DNA of 64,000 bases from Acetobacteraceae bacterium (GTDB taxonomy: Bacteria > Pseudomonadota > Alphaproteobacteria > Acetobacterales > Acetobacteraceae). Position numbers and translations under genes: made by a program. Below are positions 18,796 to 29,100 of this stretch, piece after piece; position 1 is the stretch's first letter; each line of letters starts with the position of its first letter. The notes below the pieces were generated by a model. That model had not been told where the DNA came from. It did not search any database and worked only from the letters and a program-made list of their open reading frames with translations. Location: contig CANJLW010000006.1 of assembly GCA_947475245.1 (NCBI GenBank), positions 116,894 through 180,893 on the forward strand, read 5' to 3'.

Positions 18796-18888
18796 GCGAT
18801 CGTTCCCCCTCGTTCCTGGCCTTGCTTGCAGGAAGCCTATCGGGAGCCGAACCGGATGACCATATCGGCGGCTTTATCGTCCGGGCGG

Positions 18889-19641
18889 TCAGCCCGTCAG
18901 GAATCGGTCCATCGCCGCATTGAACAGCGCGGGTTGATGCAGATTGGCGGCATGCCCGGCATCCGGGATCACCGCCTTGCTCGCGCCCGGAATCTTCGCG
19001 GCCATGTAATCGGTCGCCGCCAGGAAATTCGTATCGTTCGCGCCGACCAGCACCAACGTCGGCACCCCGATGGTTTCCAACGAACGGATCGCCCCGTCGT
19101 TCTCTTGCGTCAGCATCCCGCGTGCCGCCCCGGCAAGGCCGAGCGCGGAACGATGTCGACTGGTGCGGACTTCGTCGCTGGTGCCGAGAGCGGCGAGACC
19201 GCGCGATTCCAACTCGTCGCCGCGAGAGCGCGCGCGCTGATTCCAGGCCTCCCGCGCCTCATTCTTTTTGAAACCCGGCCCCGTATCAAACAACATCAGT
19301 GCTCGGCATCGTTCCGGGTGCCGTAAATGGAACGCTAGCGTCATGTAACCGCCGAGGGACAGGCCGCCGATGACGGCATCCGTTTCGCCGCAGGCGTCCA
19401 GGATTGCCGCCATGTCGCCGACCGTCAGGGCTTCTGAATAGGCGGCGGGATCGGTGGGGTAGTCGCTTTCGCCGTGCCCGCGCATATCCCACACGATGAT
19501 CTTGAAGCGATCCTTGAACGCCGCGATCTGCCCGTCCCACATCCGGCAGGTCGCGCTGTAGCCATGGCTCAGCAGTATCGCAGGGCCGCTGCCGTGCACT
19601 TCGTAATGGATGCCCACGCCGTTGCGATCGAGCCTTGCCAT
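18889..19641 (-). CDS. Alpha/beta hydrolase, 3-oxoadipate enol-lactonase-like
   Basis: A 250-residue alpha/beta-hydrolase. Oxyanion motif: LLSHGYSATCRMWDG. Nucleophile elbow: IGGLSLGGYMTLAF. A distal Asp (VGANDTNF region) and the histidine in PDAGHAANLHQP complete the triad. The start at 19641 is chosen for its AGGAGG site 6 bases upstream; the open frame goes further but without one. It is 93 bases upstream of the acyl-CoA dehydrogenase operon and divergent from an enoyl-CoA hydratase gene. It could hydrolyse a lactone or ester in the same catabolic route. Confidence 0.87.
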   Translation of the reverse strand: MARLDRNGVGIHYEVHGSGPAILLSHGYSATCRMWDGQIAAFKDRFKIIVWDMRGHGESDYPTDPAAYSEALTVGDMAAILDACGETDAVIGGLSLGGYMTLAFHLRHPERCRALMLFDTGPGFKKNEAREAWNQRARSRGDELESRGLAALGTSDEVRTSRHRSALGLAGAARGMLTQENDGAIRSLETIGVPTLVLVGANDTNFLAATDYMAAKIPGASKAVIPDAGHAANLHQPALFNAAMDRFLTG

Positions 19642-19751
19642 CGTTGCCTCCTGTTGGGCGACCTTTGGTGTGTACATTGTCCACGTCGCCATTCGCACAT
19701 AAGGTGCCACGCACCGCGCAACCTTAAAACCCCAAAGGCAGGAAACAGCCC

Positions 19752-20537
19752 ATGCAACATGGAACCTACGAACACATCGCCGTCTCCGAACAGGGCATGA
19801 TCGCCATCATCGAAGTCCGTCGCGGCCCGAACAACTTCATCGATACCGACATGGTCGGAGAGATCGCGGACGCGCTGGCCGTTTACGATACGACGCCCGC
19901 CATTCGCGCGATCGTTCTGTGTTCCGAGGGCAAGCATTTTTGCGCCGGCGCCGATTTCGGCAGCCGCGGCCCGGACGGAGTCGCGCAGGAGCCGAAGCGT
20001 AAGCGCCACCTCTACAAGGAAGCGCAGCGCCTGTGGAAATCCGGCAAGCCGATCGTCGCCGCCGTGCAGGGCGCGGCCGTGGGCGCCGGCGTCGGCCTGG
20101 CCGTGTCCGCCGATTTCCGCGTGACCTGCCCCGAGGCGCGCTGGTCCACCAACTTCACCCGCATGAACTACCATCCGGGCTTCGGGCTGACCTGCACCCT
20201 GCCGCGTCTGATCGGGGAACAGAAAGCCGCACTCATGCTCTACACCGGCCGCCGCGTCACCGGGGAAGAAGCCCTGGCCATGGGTCTCGCCGATGAATGC
20301 GTCGCGCAGGACCAACTGCGCGCGCGCGCCATCGAACTGGCGACCGAAATCGCGCAATCCGGCCCGCTGGCCATCGTCGCCACCCGCGAAACCCTGCGGC
20401 GCGGCCTTGCCGAAGCCGTGGCGCGCGCGACGGAGCGGGAATACGAAGAGCAGGATTGGCTGCGTAAGACCGACGACTTCCGCGAAGGCACCAAGGCGAT
20501 GGGCGAACGGCGTCTGCCGAACTTCCAGTCGCGCTAA
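19752..20537 (+). CDS. Enoyl-CoA hydratase/isomerase family protein
   Basis: A 261-residue crotonase-fold protein. The first oxyanion-hole region is VLCSEGKHFCAGADFG and the second is VAAVQGAAVGAGVGLAVSAD. The first catalytic Glu of classic hydratases would sit near ALMLYTGRRVTGEEALAMGL, but the exact catalytic pair is not certain by eye. An AGGAAA site precedes the ATG. It is divergent (110 bases) from the alpha/beta-hydrolase and catabolic operon, so it probably hydrates the product of the two dehydrogenases. Confidence 0.88.
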   Translation: MQHGTYEHIAVSEQGMIAIIEVRRGPNNFIDTDMVGEIADALAVYDTTPAIRAIVLCSEGKHFCAGADFGSRGPDGVAQEPKRKRHLYKEAQRLWKSGKPIVAAVQGAAVGAGVGLAVSADFRVTCPEARWSTNFTRMNYHPGFGLTCTLPRLIGEQKAALMLYTGRRVTGEEALAMGLADECVAQDQLRARAIELATEIAQSGPLAIVATRETLRRGLAEAVARATEREYEEQDWLRKTDDFREGTKAMGERRLPNFQSR

Positions 20538-20616
20538 GGTGTTTTTTCCCCGGCCATTAAGTCGGGGTTAATCTCTCAGGCGTAACACGGGGCTGCCCCT
20601 TGATGGAGCATGCCCC

Positions 20617-22836
20617 GTGTCGTCTTCCCTCTGGATTGCTGTCGCAACCGCGCCCGAACGTGTGTTCTGGGCTGTCCTGACCAAGGTTCACGCGCTGCGC
20701 GCCCGATCCCCCGTGGTCGGGGAATGTCTGCGTAAACTGGTGCTGCTTCTCTGGTGGACCGTCAGTTTCCAGTTGCACACGCATTGCCGCTTCTGGCTGC
20801 GGAACCGGATGCGGGCACGCCGCACCAACACCGCCCCGGCGGTCCCGATCCCGCTGCAAACCGTCGATCCCGCGACACTGCGGCTGCCGTCGTCCGATCG
20901 ACCGCTGGTGTCGATCGTCATCCCGGTTCACGGCAAACTTGATTATACGCTGCGCTGTCTTGCCTCCATCGCCGCCTGCCCGTCCGTCGCGCCGTTTGAG
21001 GTGTTGGTGTTCGACGATGCCGGCCCGCCCGACGAACGGCGCGCGCTGTCGCGGGTTCAGGGGATCGATCTGCTGTGGAGTGAGGTCAATCTCGGCTTCA
21101 TCGGTGCCTGCAATACGGCGGCGCGCACCGCGCGGGGTGCTTATCTGTTGTTCCTGAACAATGATACGCAGGTCATGCCGGGTTGGCTCGACGCCATGCT
21201 CGCGCTGTTCGACACCCACACCGATGCAGGTGCCGTCGGCGCCAGGCTGCTGTTTCCCGATGGGCGGCTGCAGGAAGCCGGCTGTATCATCTGGCGCGAC
21301 GGCACCGGTTGGAACGTCGGACGCGACGACGATCCCGATCGCCCCGCCTATAATCATGTCCGCGAAGTCGATTACTGCTCCGGCGCCGCCTTGCTGACCC
21401 CGACGACGCTGTTTCGGCGGGTCGAAGGCTTCGACACCCGCTATGCGCCCGCTTATTTCGAGGACGCGGATTACTGCTTCAAGCTGCGTCGCAACGGCTG
21501 GAAGACTTATTATCAACCGAATGCCTGCGTGATCCATTTCGAAGGCGTCTCCCACGGGCAGGATCTGAGCATCGGCGTGAAAGCCTATCAGACCTCCAAC
21601 CGAAGGGTTTTCGTGCAGGCATGGCACGCGACCCTGGCGGCGGATCACTATCGCAACGGCGAACAGGTGCAGCGCGCCCGCGACCGCGCGCGTCATCGCA
21701 AGATCGTGCTCGTGATCGACCACATGATCCCCAGACCCGACCGCGACGCGGGTTCGCGCACCATGGTCGCCTTCCTGCGCGCGCTGCTCGATGCCGGTCA
21801 TGTCGTCAAGTTCTGGCCCCACAACATGCTGGGAACGCCGGGTTACACCAGGCGCCTGCAGGATTGGGGGATAGAGGTGTTCCACGGTCCCGGCCATCCG
21901 ACATTGTCCGCCTGGCTGAAGGACAACGGCGCGGCGATCGATCACGTCCTGCTTTGCCGCCCGGACGTCGCGGAAGCCTGCCTGCCCGCCATCCGTCGCC
22001 ACACCGGCGCGCGGGTCGCCTATTACGGCCACGATCTGCACTTTGCGCGGATGCGCGCGCAGGGCGAACTGAACCGCGACGAAACGATGCTGCGCGCGGC
22101 CGACCGCATGGAAGAACGCGAACGCGCGATCTGGCTGTCGGTCGACACGGTGCTCTACCCATCGGCGAGCGAGGCCTCTGTCGTCACCGAAATGGACCCT
22201 TCGGCCCGCGCGCATGCCGTGCAACCCTATGCGTTCGATACCTTTGCCCCACCGCGCGCGCCTTCGGCGGGGCGGGACATTCTGTTCGTCGCCGGCTTCG
22301 GTCATCCCCCGAACGAGGACGCCTTGCGCTGGTACCTGACGCACATCCATCCGCTGGTGCTGTCCCACGTCCCGGACACGCGTCTGCGCGTCATCGGCTC
22401 CGATCCAACCGCCTGGGTACGGGCACAGGCCGGCGCGTCCGTCATCGTCGACGGCGATGTGGACGACGCAACCCTCGCCGCCGCCTACGCCTCCGCCCGG
22501 GTATCCGTCGTGCCGTTGCGCGCCGGCGCGGGGGTGAAGATGAAGACGGTGGAAGCGTTGAAGGAAGGGCTTCCCGTCGTCGTCACGCCGGTGGGCGCGC
22601 AGGGATTGCCAGACCTGGATTGGATCGTGCCGGTGCGTCACGATCCCATCGGATTCGCCGCCGCGGTCTGTGTCCTGCTGCTCGACGATCCGGCCTGGCA
22701 GCATGCCAACACCGAACAACTCCGCTACGCGCGGGCGCATTTCGATCGGGCCGGATTAGGCCGATCGCTGCTGCGCGGGATGGGCCTTATTGTCGAGACC
22801 CCGGTCGATACGCCGGTCGCGCTGGCGGCGGAATAA
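20617..22836 (+). CDS. GT2-GT4 fusion glycosyltransferase
   Basis: A 739-residue two-domain protein. Residues about 98-330 are a GT-A family 2 domain: LVSIVIPVHGKLDYTLRC, the NLGFIGACNTA strand-helix, and the metal-binding NNDTQ near residue 181, similar to rhamnosyltransferase-type enzymes. Residues about 361-739 are a GT-B family 4-like domain with EGLPVVVTPVGAQGLPD near 650. The start is GTG 20617, with GGAG 8 bases upstream. A fusion would let one polypeptide add two sugars in turn. Its target is probably a surface polysaccharide or glycolipid; the acyl-decoration operon lies about 3 kb downstream. Confidence 0.88.
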   Translation: MSSSLWIAVATAPERVFWAVLTKVHALRARSPVVGECLRKLVLLLWWTVSFQLHTHCRFWLRNRMRARRTNTAPAVPIPLQTVDPATLRLPSSDRPLVSIVIPVHGKLDYTLRCLASIAACPSVAPFEVLVFDDAGPPDERRALSRVQGIDLLWSEVNLGFIGACNTAARTARGAYLLFLNNDTQVMPGWLDAMLALFDTHTDAGAVGARLLFPDGRLQEAGCIIWRDGTGWNVGRDDDPDRPAYNHVREVDYCSGAALLTPTTLFRRVEGFDTRYAPAYFEDADYCFKLRRNGWKTYYQPNACVIHFEGVSHGQDLSIGVKAYQTSNRRVFVQAWHATLAADHYRNGEQVQRARDRARHRKIVLVIDHMIPRPDRDAGSRTMVAFLRALLDAGHVVKFWPHNMLGTPGYTRRLQDWGIEVFHGPGHPTLSAWLKDNGAAIDHVLLCRPDVAEACLPAIRRHTGARVAYYGHDLHFARMRAQGELNRDETMLRAADRMEERERAIWLSVDTVLYPSASEASVVTEMDPSARAHAVQPYAFDTFAPPRAPSAGRDILFVAGFGHPPNEDALRWYLTHIHPLVLSHVPDTRLRVIGSDPTAWVRAQAGASVIVDGDVDDATLAAAYASARVSVVPLRAGAGVKMKTVEALKEGLPVVVTPVGAQGLPDLDWIVPVRHDPIGFAAAVCVLLLDDPAWQHANTEQLRYARAHFDRAGLGRSLLRGMGLIVETPVDTPVALAAE

Positions 22837-22921
22837 CCGGACGCCATTGCAGTTCGCCCCAGGTCGTGGCTCGATAGACCTACGCATCATATTGCGCGCA
22901 AAGCAGGGGAAACGAACGGGC

Positions 22922-23974
22922 ATGACGACATCGACCGACGGGGATCGCAAGCCGTACCATCACCCGCGGGTTCGTCCCGACTGGCTGCTGCGTCAGCGCG
23001 AAGACATCATCGACCCCGATCAACCCATCATCGACCCGCACCATCATCTCTGGCACGCGCGCCCCGATCGGTATCTGCTGGAAGAACTCGTCGCCGACGT
23101 CCGCACCGGGCACAACGTCCTGTCCACGGTCTTCATCCAGTGCGGCTCCGCCTATCGCACCGACGGCCCGGAAGCGCTGCGCCCGGTCGGGGAGACCGAA
23201 TTCGTCGCCGCCATCGCGGCGGAATCCGAAACCGGTGCCTATGGCGCGTTTCGCGCCTGTCCGGGCATCGTGTCCCACGCCGATTGCCTGTTGGCGGAAG
23301 GCATCGATGTGGTGCTGGAGGCGCATATCCAGGCCGGCGGCGGTCGCTTCAAGGGAATCCGTCATAACGGCACCCACGATCCGCACATCGCCCCGACCGC
23401 GCCGCCGGGCGCGCCGCCCGGATTATACCGCGACAGCGCTTTCCGCCGCGGCTTCGCGTGTCTGCACAAGTACGGCCTGACCTTTGAGGCATGGCTGTAT
23501 CACCCGCAACTCGCCGATCTCTCCGCGTTGCTGCGCGACCATCAAGACCAGAAAGTCGTCCTCAACCACTTCGGCGGTCCGCTTGGCGTCGGTCCCTATG
23601 CCGCCCGTAAGCAGGAGGTATTCGAACACTGGCGCGCCTCGATCCGCGAACTCGCCAAAAACCCCAACCTGTTCATAAAATTGGGCGGTCTGGGCATGAA
23701 TGTGAACGGGTTCGGCTATCACCATCAGGTGTTGCCGCCGTCATCGGGCGAGATGGCACAGGCCTGGCGTCCGTTCATGGAAACCGCCATCGAGGCGTTC
23801 GGCACGGATCGGTGTATGTTTGAAAGCAATTTCCCGGTGGATAAGGGCATGTGCTCCTATCCCACGCTTTGGAATGCGTTCAAGCGTATCGCGGCGGCCT
23901 GTTCGGCCGATGAAAAGGCGGATTTGTTCCACCGTACGGCCGAGCGGTTCTACACGCTGCCGCCGGTCGCTTAG
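22922..23974 (+). CDS. Amidohydrolase family 2 (TIM-barrel) protein
   Basis: A 350-residue metal-dependent hydrolase of the amidohydrolase-2 group. The N-terminal metal motif is PIIDPHHHLWHARPD. Later strands include VVLEAHIQAGGGRFKGIR, KVVLNHFGGPLG and the C-terminal CMFESNFPVDKG, where the metal or catalytic Asp is replaced or shifted to the SNFPVD context seen in lactonase-like members. The family includes 2-pyrone-4,6-dicarboxylate lactonase and decarboxylases. Start ATG 22922 is the first Met followed by conserved sequence. Substrate unknown. Confidence 0.87.
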   Translation: MTTSTDGDRKPYHHPRVRPDWLLRQREDIIDPDQPIIDPHHHLWHARPDRYLLEELVADVRTGHNVLSTVFIQCGSAYRTDGPEALRPVGETEFVAAIAAESETGAYGAFRACPGIVSHADCLLAEGIDVVLEAHIQAGGGRFKGIRHNGTHDPHIAPTAPPGAPPGLYRDSAFRRGFACLHKYGLTFEAWLYHPQLADLSALLRDHQDQKVVLNHFGGPLGVGPYAARKQEVFEHWRASIRELAKNPNLFIKLGGLGMNVNGFGYHHQVLPPSSGEMAQAWRPFMETAIEAFGTDRCMFESNFPVDKGMCSYPTLWNAFKRIAAACSADEKADLFHRTAERFYTLPPVA

Positions 23975-23989
23975 TCGGAATGCCTTACG

Positions 23990-24015
23990 CCTGACCCGAA
24001 GTGTGTTGGGTCAGG
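23990..24015. terminator. Hairpin between the amidohydrolase gene and minE
   Basis: An 8-bp inverted repeat (23990-23997 with 24008-24015) lies between convergent genes and overlaps the minE stop. Loop of 10 bases; no T tract. Moderate support only. Confidence 0.45.
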
Positions 24016-24283
24016 TGGGGCGGCGGCCTTGCGCACCGGCGAGCTTCGGCAGCTCGACGTCGATTTCCAGCAACGACATCGTGTCGCCCCGATCCAGCTT
24101 GATCTGGACGGCGTCGCGGTCGACCTTCACATGCTTCGCGATCACCGCCAGGATTTCTTCCTGCAGGATTGCGATCAGATCCGATTTCCCGATGACATTG
24201 CGTTCGTGCGACAGCAGCACCTGCAATCGCTCGCGCGCGACCGGCGCGGATGTGCGCCGGCGAAACAGGTCGAAAAGGCTCAT
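24011..24283 (-). CDS. minE: Cell division topological specificity factor MinE
   Basis: A 90-residue MinE. The N-terminal membrane-targeting and MinD-contact part reads [20 protein letters not shown], followed by VLLSHER. The C-terminal topological domain includes [17 protein letters not shown] and IDVELP. MinE stimulates MinD ATPase activity and drives pole-to-pole oscillation. The start overlaps the minD stop as ATGA. Last gene of minCDE. Confidence 0.96.
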   Translation of the reverse strand: MSLFDLFRRRTSAPVARERLQVLLSHERNVIGKSDLIAILQEEILAVIAKHVKVDRDAVQIKLDRGDTMSLLEIDVELPKLAGAQGRRPT

Positions 24284-25095
24284 GCGACCCTCCTCCCGAA
24301 CAAGCGGCTGATGAAGCCCTTGCGCTCCATCGGCACGACCACATCGACCATTTCGCCCTTCAGGCGCTTGACCGCGTCGAAATAGGCGCGGGACGGCGCG
24401 CTGGTCGGATTGTTCAGCGTGACCGGGGATCCGATGTTGGACGCGCGCAGCACTTCCTCGCTTTCCGGGATGATGCCCAGCAGCGGGATGGAGAGGATTT
24501 CCAGGATATCCTCGGTCTTCAGCATCTCATTGCGCGCCGCGCGCCCCGCGTCATAGCGGGTCAGCAGCAGATGCTTTTCCATCCGCTCCCCTTTTTCCGC
24601 CTTCAGCGTCTTGGAATCCAACATGCCGATGATGCGGTCGGAGTCGCGAACCGACGACACTTCGGGGTTGGTCACCACGATCGCGACGTCGGCATGGCGC
24701 ATGGCCAGAAGCGCGCCGCGTTCGATCCCGGCCGGGCTGTCGCAGATCACCCAGTCAAACTTTTCCTTCAGCTCGGCGATCACGCGTTCGACGCCGGCTT
24801 CGGTCAGAGCATCCTTGTCGCGAGTTTGCGACGCGGGCAGCAGCGACAGTGTCTCGATGCGCTTGTCGCGGATCAGCGCCTGATTCAGCTTGGCATCGCC
24901 TTGCACGACGTTGATCAGATCGAACACGACCCGACGTTCCGCGCCCATGACAAGGTCGAGGTTCCGCAATCCGACATCGAAATCGACGACGACGACGTTT
25001 TCGCCACCCTGTGCCAGCGCGGCGCCGAGCGCGGCTGTAGACGTCGTCTTGCCGACGCCGCCCTTGCCGGATGTCACTACCAGGACTTTGGCCAT
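24280..25095 (-). CDS. minD: Septum site-determining ATPase MinD
   Basis: A 271-residue ParA/MinD-family ATPase. The deviant Walker A motif [11 protein letters not shown] is at residues 8-18. The C-terminal [11 protein letters not shown] fits the amphipathic membrane-targeting helix. It recruits MinC to the membrane at the poles and is released by MinE. It lies 20 bases after minC and overlaps minE. Length and motifs are standard. Confidence 0.97.
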   Translation of the reverse strand: MAKVLVVTSGKGGVGKTTSTAALGAALAQGGENVVVVDFDVGLRNLDLVMGAERRVVFDLINVVQGDAKLNQALIRDKRIETLSLLPASQTRDKDALTEAGVERVIAELKEKFDWVICDSPAGIERGALLAMRHADVAIVVTNPEVSSVRDSDRIIGMLDSKTLKAEKGERMEKHLLLTRYDAGRAARNEMLKTEDILEILSIPLLGIIPESEEVLRASNIGSPVTLNNPTSAPSRAYFDAVKRLKGEMVDVVVPMERKGFISRLFGRRVA

Positions 25096-25115
25096 CTGTG
25101 TCCTCCCTTTCGGTT

Positions 25116-25859
25116 TCAGTCCAGAGCGGTGAACTTCATCTGTTCGCCATCCAGCCAGGCCTGCACGGCCTGACCAATCAGGTTCGACGGCATATCGTCG
25201 GCGGTCTGGTACACCCCATCGATGGCGACCAGCTCGGCTTGCAGTTTGCGGCAGAAGACGCGGGCTTTTGCATTGCCCAACAGACCGGCGATCGCGCGTC
25301 CGCGCAGGGCGCCGTAGATATGGACGGACCCGCCCGCGATGACTTCGGCGCCCGAAGCGACGGAGCCCAGGATGGTCACGTCGCCGCGTTCGAAAATGAT
25401 CGACTGGCCGGACCGGATCGGATGATCGATGACCAGCGCCGCCGGTTCGGCGGAGGCCGCTTCCGCGGCGGGTGGTTCAACCGCGGGCTGCGCGACCGGT
25501 TGCGCCGGGGCAGGGGCCGCGGACGGCACCTCGATCGGCTTGCCGGGTTTGCCCGCGCCGGGCAGCGGCCGGCCCCAGGCCTCCACACCTTCCCACGACG
25601 GGTGCGCGCCTTCGGTACCGATAATCCGGATGCCGCGTTGTTCCAGCATGCCCAGGAATTCACCGACGCCTTGTTGTTCGCGCGACAGCGACCCGAGGTC
25701 GACAACGACGGGGCGCGCGTCGAAAAAAGTCGGCGAGCGATAGATTTGCGCATCGAGCGCGACCAACCAATCGGCGAGCGGAGGCTCCGGCGAAAGCACC
25801 AGCGCCATGATGGATCGCCCCCGAAGGCGGATGAACGGGCGTGTTTCTGCGGTTGTCAC
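25116..25859 (-). CDS. minC: Septum site-determining protein MinC
   Basis: A 247-residue FtsZ polymerisation inhibitor. N-terminal domain: IRLRGRSIMALVLSPEPP, aligning with the start of E. coli MinC, so the GTG start at 25859 is preferred over the internal ATG at 25808. A Pro/Ala-rich linker (about residues 100-140) precedes the C-terminal beta-helix domain with HPIRSGQSIIFERGDVTILG and GGSVHIYGALRGRAIAG, which binds MinD. First gene of minCDE. Confidence 0.95.
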   Translation of the reverse strand: MTTAETRPFIRLRGRSIMALVLSPEPPLADWLVALDAQIYRSPTFFDARPVVVDLGSLSREQQGVGEFLGMLEQRGIRIIGTEGAHPSWEGVEAWGRPLPGAGKPGKPIEVPSAAPAPAQPVAQPAVEPPAAEAASAEPAALVIDHPIRSGQSIIFERGDVTILGSVASGAEVIAGGSVHIYGALRGRAIAGLLGNAKARVFCRKLQAELVAIDGVYQTADDMPSNLIGQAVQAWLDGEQMKFTALD

Positions 25860-26109
25860 CGTTTCGAGGTATCGCCTTGAACTTCGGGGGTCAACGAGAA
25901 TCGGCCCATTCTACACAAAATACTGTGGATAACCACCAAGTTGGACCGCTAGGTATAGATCGCGACCGCCGATGGCCGAGCTGTCTCGCCGGTCGAAATC
26001 GGGATCGGAAACAGCGGCGGCGCAAATCGCGCTGGCGGTTGCCGCTGACCGCTTGGTATGACCCCGCGCGAGATTGGCCGCCCGGCGGTCGATCAACCAG
26101 GAGACCCCT

Positions 26110-29100
26110 ATGTCCGACGCGGCAGCCGCCGAATTCGCCTATCGCAGTTTGGAAGAAGGCCTGGCCGCCGCACAGCAAGCCCGCGCGGCCGGCAGGCTCG
26201 ACGCGGCGCTCGCCATCTATGCCACCCTGCGAACAGCGTTTGCCGATCGCACGCACCCCCACCAACACGCCGCCGCGCTGCTTCTGGATGCCGCCCGATA
26301 TGATGAGGCCGATGCGCTGCTGAACGCGGCCATGGCGCTTTTCCCGACGGAGGTCGCGCTGTTCATCGACTCCGCGTGGCTGGCCCACCGCCGCCGCGAT
26401 GTGGACGAAGCGGTGCGACGCTGGGATCGGGTACGCGAACAGTTTCCGGATCATCCCGTCGGCTATACCGGCGCGGTCGTCACGCTGCGCGACGCGGGCA
26501 GGCTGGACGCGGCGGAAGCGCTGCTCGCCCAAGCCTGCGCGCGCTTCCCCGACGATCCCGCCCCCGTCATCGAACTGGCCTGGATGGCCATGGTCCGGCG
26601 CGACTGGCCGCTGGCCATACAGCGCTGGGAGACGGTGCGCGCGCGCTTTGCCGACCATTCGCCGGGTTACACCGGCGGCGCCCTGGCCCAGCGGGAAGCC
26701 GGACACCTTGCGGAGGCCGACGCCCTGCTGCGCGACGCGATCGGGCGCTTTCCAAATCAGCCGCAGCCGCTGATCGATCACGCCCAACTGGCCGCGATCC
26801 AACGGCAATTCCCACAGGCCGTGGAACGCTGGGATGCGGTGCTGGCACGCTTTCCAACCCAGTTGGAAGCCTACACCGGCAAGGCATCCGCCTTGCGCGA
26901 AATGCGCCGCTTCGACGACACGGAAGCGGTGCTGACCGCGGCGCTGGCGCTTTTTCCAGGTCAGCCCAGCGTGGTGATCGAGCACGCCTGGATCACGCAT
27001 TTCCGCCGCGACTGGGGCGCGGCCGTCGAGCGGTGGGACAATGTGCGGGCGCTTTTTCCGGACATGTCGGTTGGCTACACCGGGGGCGCGATCGCGCTGC
27101 GCGAAGCCGGCCGAGCAGCGGAAGCCGAAGCGCTGCTGCTGGATGCCGAACGCCGGTTTCCCCAGGCCATCGATCCCCCCCGCGAACGCGCCGCCCTGGC
27201 GCAGGCGCGCCAGGATTGGGAAGAAGCATCGCGCCGTTGGGCCGTCGTGCGGGAACGCTTCCCGGCGGAACCGGCGGGCTATCTCGGCGGTGCCGTCTGC
27301 CTGCGTGAGATGGCGCGAGTCGACGAGGCCGGCGCCCTGCTGCAAGAAGCCGTGCAACGTTTTCCCGACCAGGCCGGCCCCGCCCTTGAACTGGCCTGGC
27401 TCAATAACCGTCGCCGGGACTTCGACGCGGCAATCCCGGTCTGGGATCGCATCCGGCGGGATTTCCCCAATCAGGTGATGGGCTTCACCGGCGGTGCCCA
27501 GGCCCTGCGCGACAGCGGACGCAAGGCGGAGGCAAAGGCGCTGCTGGAAACCGCGCAGGCGCGCTTCCCCACCGCCGCCGAACCGACGATCGAACTGGGC
27601 TGGCTCGCCTTGACGGATCGCCAATTCCTGGAAGCCGAACAACTCTTCGCGCAGGTCTGCGCCAACTTCATCGACCAACCCGTCGGTCCGCTCGGCCTGG
27701 GCCGCGCGCAAACCGGTCTCGGGCGCTTCGACGAAGCGGAGTCGGCCCTGCGTTCCGCGCAACAGCGCTTCCCCTGGTTCGAGCTTTATGCTTCCGACCT
27801 GAACGCCATGGCGGACCGACGTCGGGAATGGGCGGAACGCCAGGCCGCCGATCCCGCGCCGTCCGCCCAACCGGCCGCCGATCCAACCACGGCCGAACGC
27901 CTGCCCGCGATGCCCGCGGCCGATCCGGCGCGGGTCGATCCCAAGCTGCGCGATTTCGTCATGCGCTTCGAAAGTCTCGGCGGCAGCGGCGCGGGGTGGG
28001 AGTTCGGGATGGTGCAGCGCGCCTGCGGCGCCGAACCCATGGGCCTGCTGCGCTGGGCCGATATGCCCTTCGAAATGCTGGTGGGCGCGTTGGAACAGCG
28101 CTTCGTCGACGTCGGCCATCCCGATATGACGGAATTGTTCGTCACGCCGGACGCGAACGGCGTGGCGGAATACTGCTCTCGCGATCTGCGCGGCATGATG
28201 GCGATGCGCACCTTCGTCGCGCAAGCCAGCGTGACGCAGACCGAGATGTTTGAGGCGATGTGCCGCCGCCTCCAATACCACGCCAGCAAACTGATCCAGG
28301 ACCTGACGCAGGGCGGTCGGATTTTTGTCTATCGATTGACCGATCGCAATCTGACGCGCGACGAACTCGCGCGCCTGCACGCCGCGATGCGCGCCTTTGG
28401 CGAGAATACGCTGCTGTTCGTCCGCCTGGCCGACGATGCCCATCCCGACGGCATGGTCGAAACCGTCGCCCCGGGGCTGATGATCGGTTACATGGACCGC
28501 TTCATCGCATCCCGATGGAACGACATCGGCGAACTGCCGATGGAATCCTGGCTGTCGGTTCTCGGCAATGCCGACGCCCAGCGCAGCGGCCCGGAAATCG
28601 CGGCCCTGCCGACCCCTGCCGTCGTCGCCAAACCGGCGGAACTCAAGGTCGTGCTGTGCGGCTATCATAACGCGCATCTGATCGGGATGATCCTGACGCG
28701 CCTGCCGCCGCTGAAGGGACGCATCAGCTATCTTCGCATCGATCCGGGGCCGGACATCGATACGATCGTCGCTCGCCTGCCGCCCCGCCATTTGGAAACC
28801 GCCGACGTTTATTTCGAGGAGTCGATGGTCGGCAACGCCGACACGCGACGCCGCCTGCGCGAATCCCTTCCGGGACGCTGCGACTTCCGCTCGTTCCCAA
28901 CGCCGCACATGACCGCCCAATGGCCGTTCCTGGGCCGCGACGATCGGTTGGTTCCCGACCCGCCCGTCTATAACGGCGGCCGCTATGCCAACACCGACCG
29001 CATCGCCGCCCGCCTTGCGGGCATCGAGATGACCGACGATGCGTTGTTCGATGCCTATATGGAAATGACGGAAGCCGACCCGGTGGACATGGATGCCCAG

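Noticed and set aside
25924..25932. Perfect DnaA box (TTATCCACA on the minus strand) upstream of the TPR gene
   Set aside because: A given 9-mer is expected about 0.5 times by chance in 64 kb on both strands at uniform composition; there is no second box beside it.
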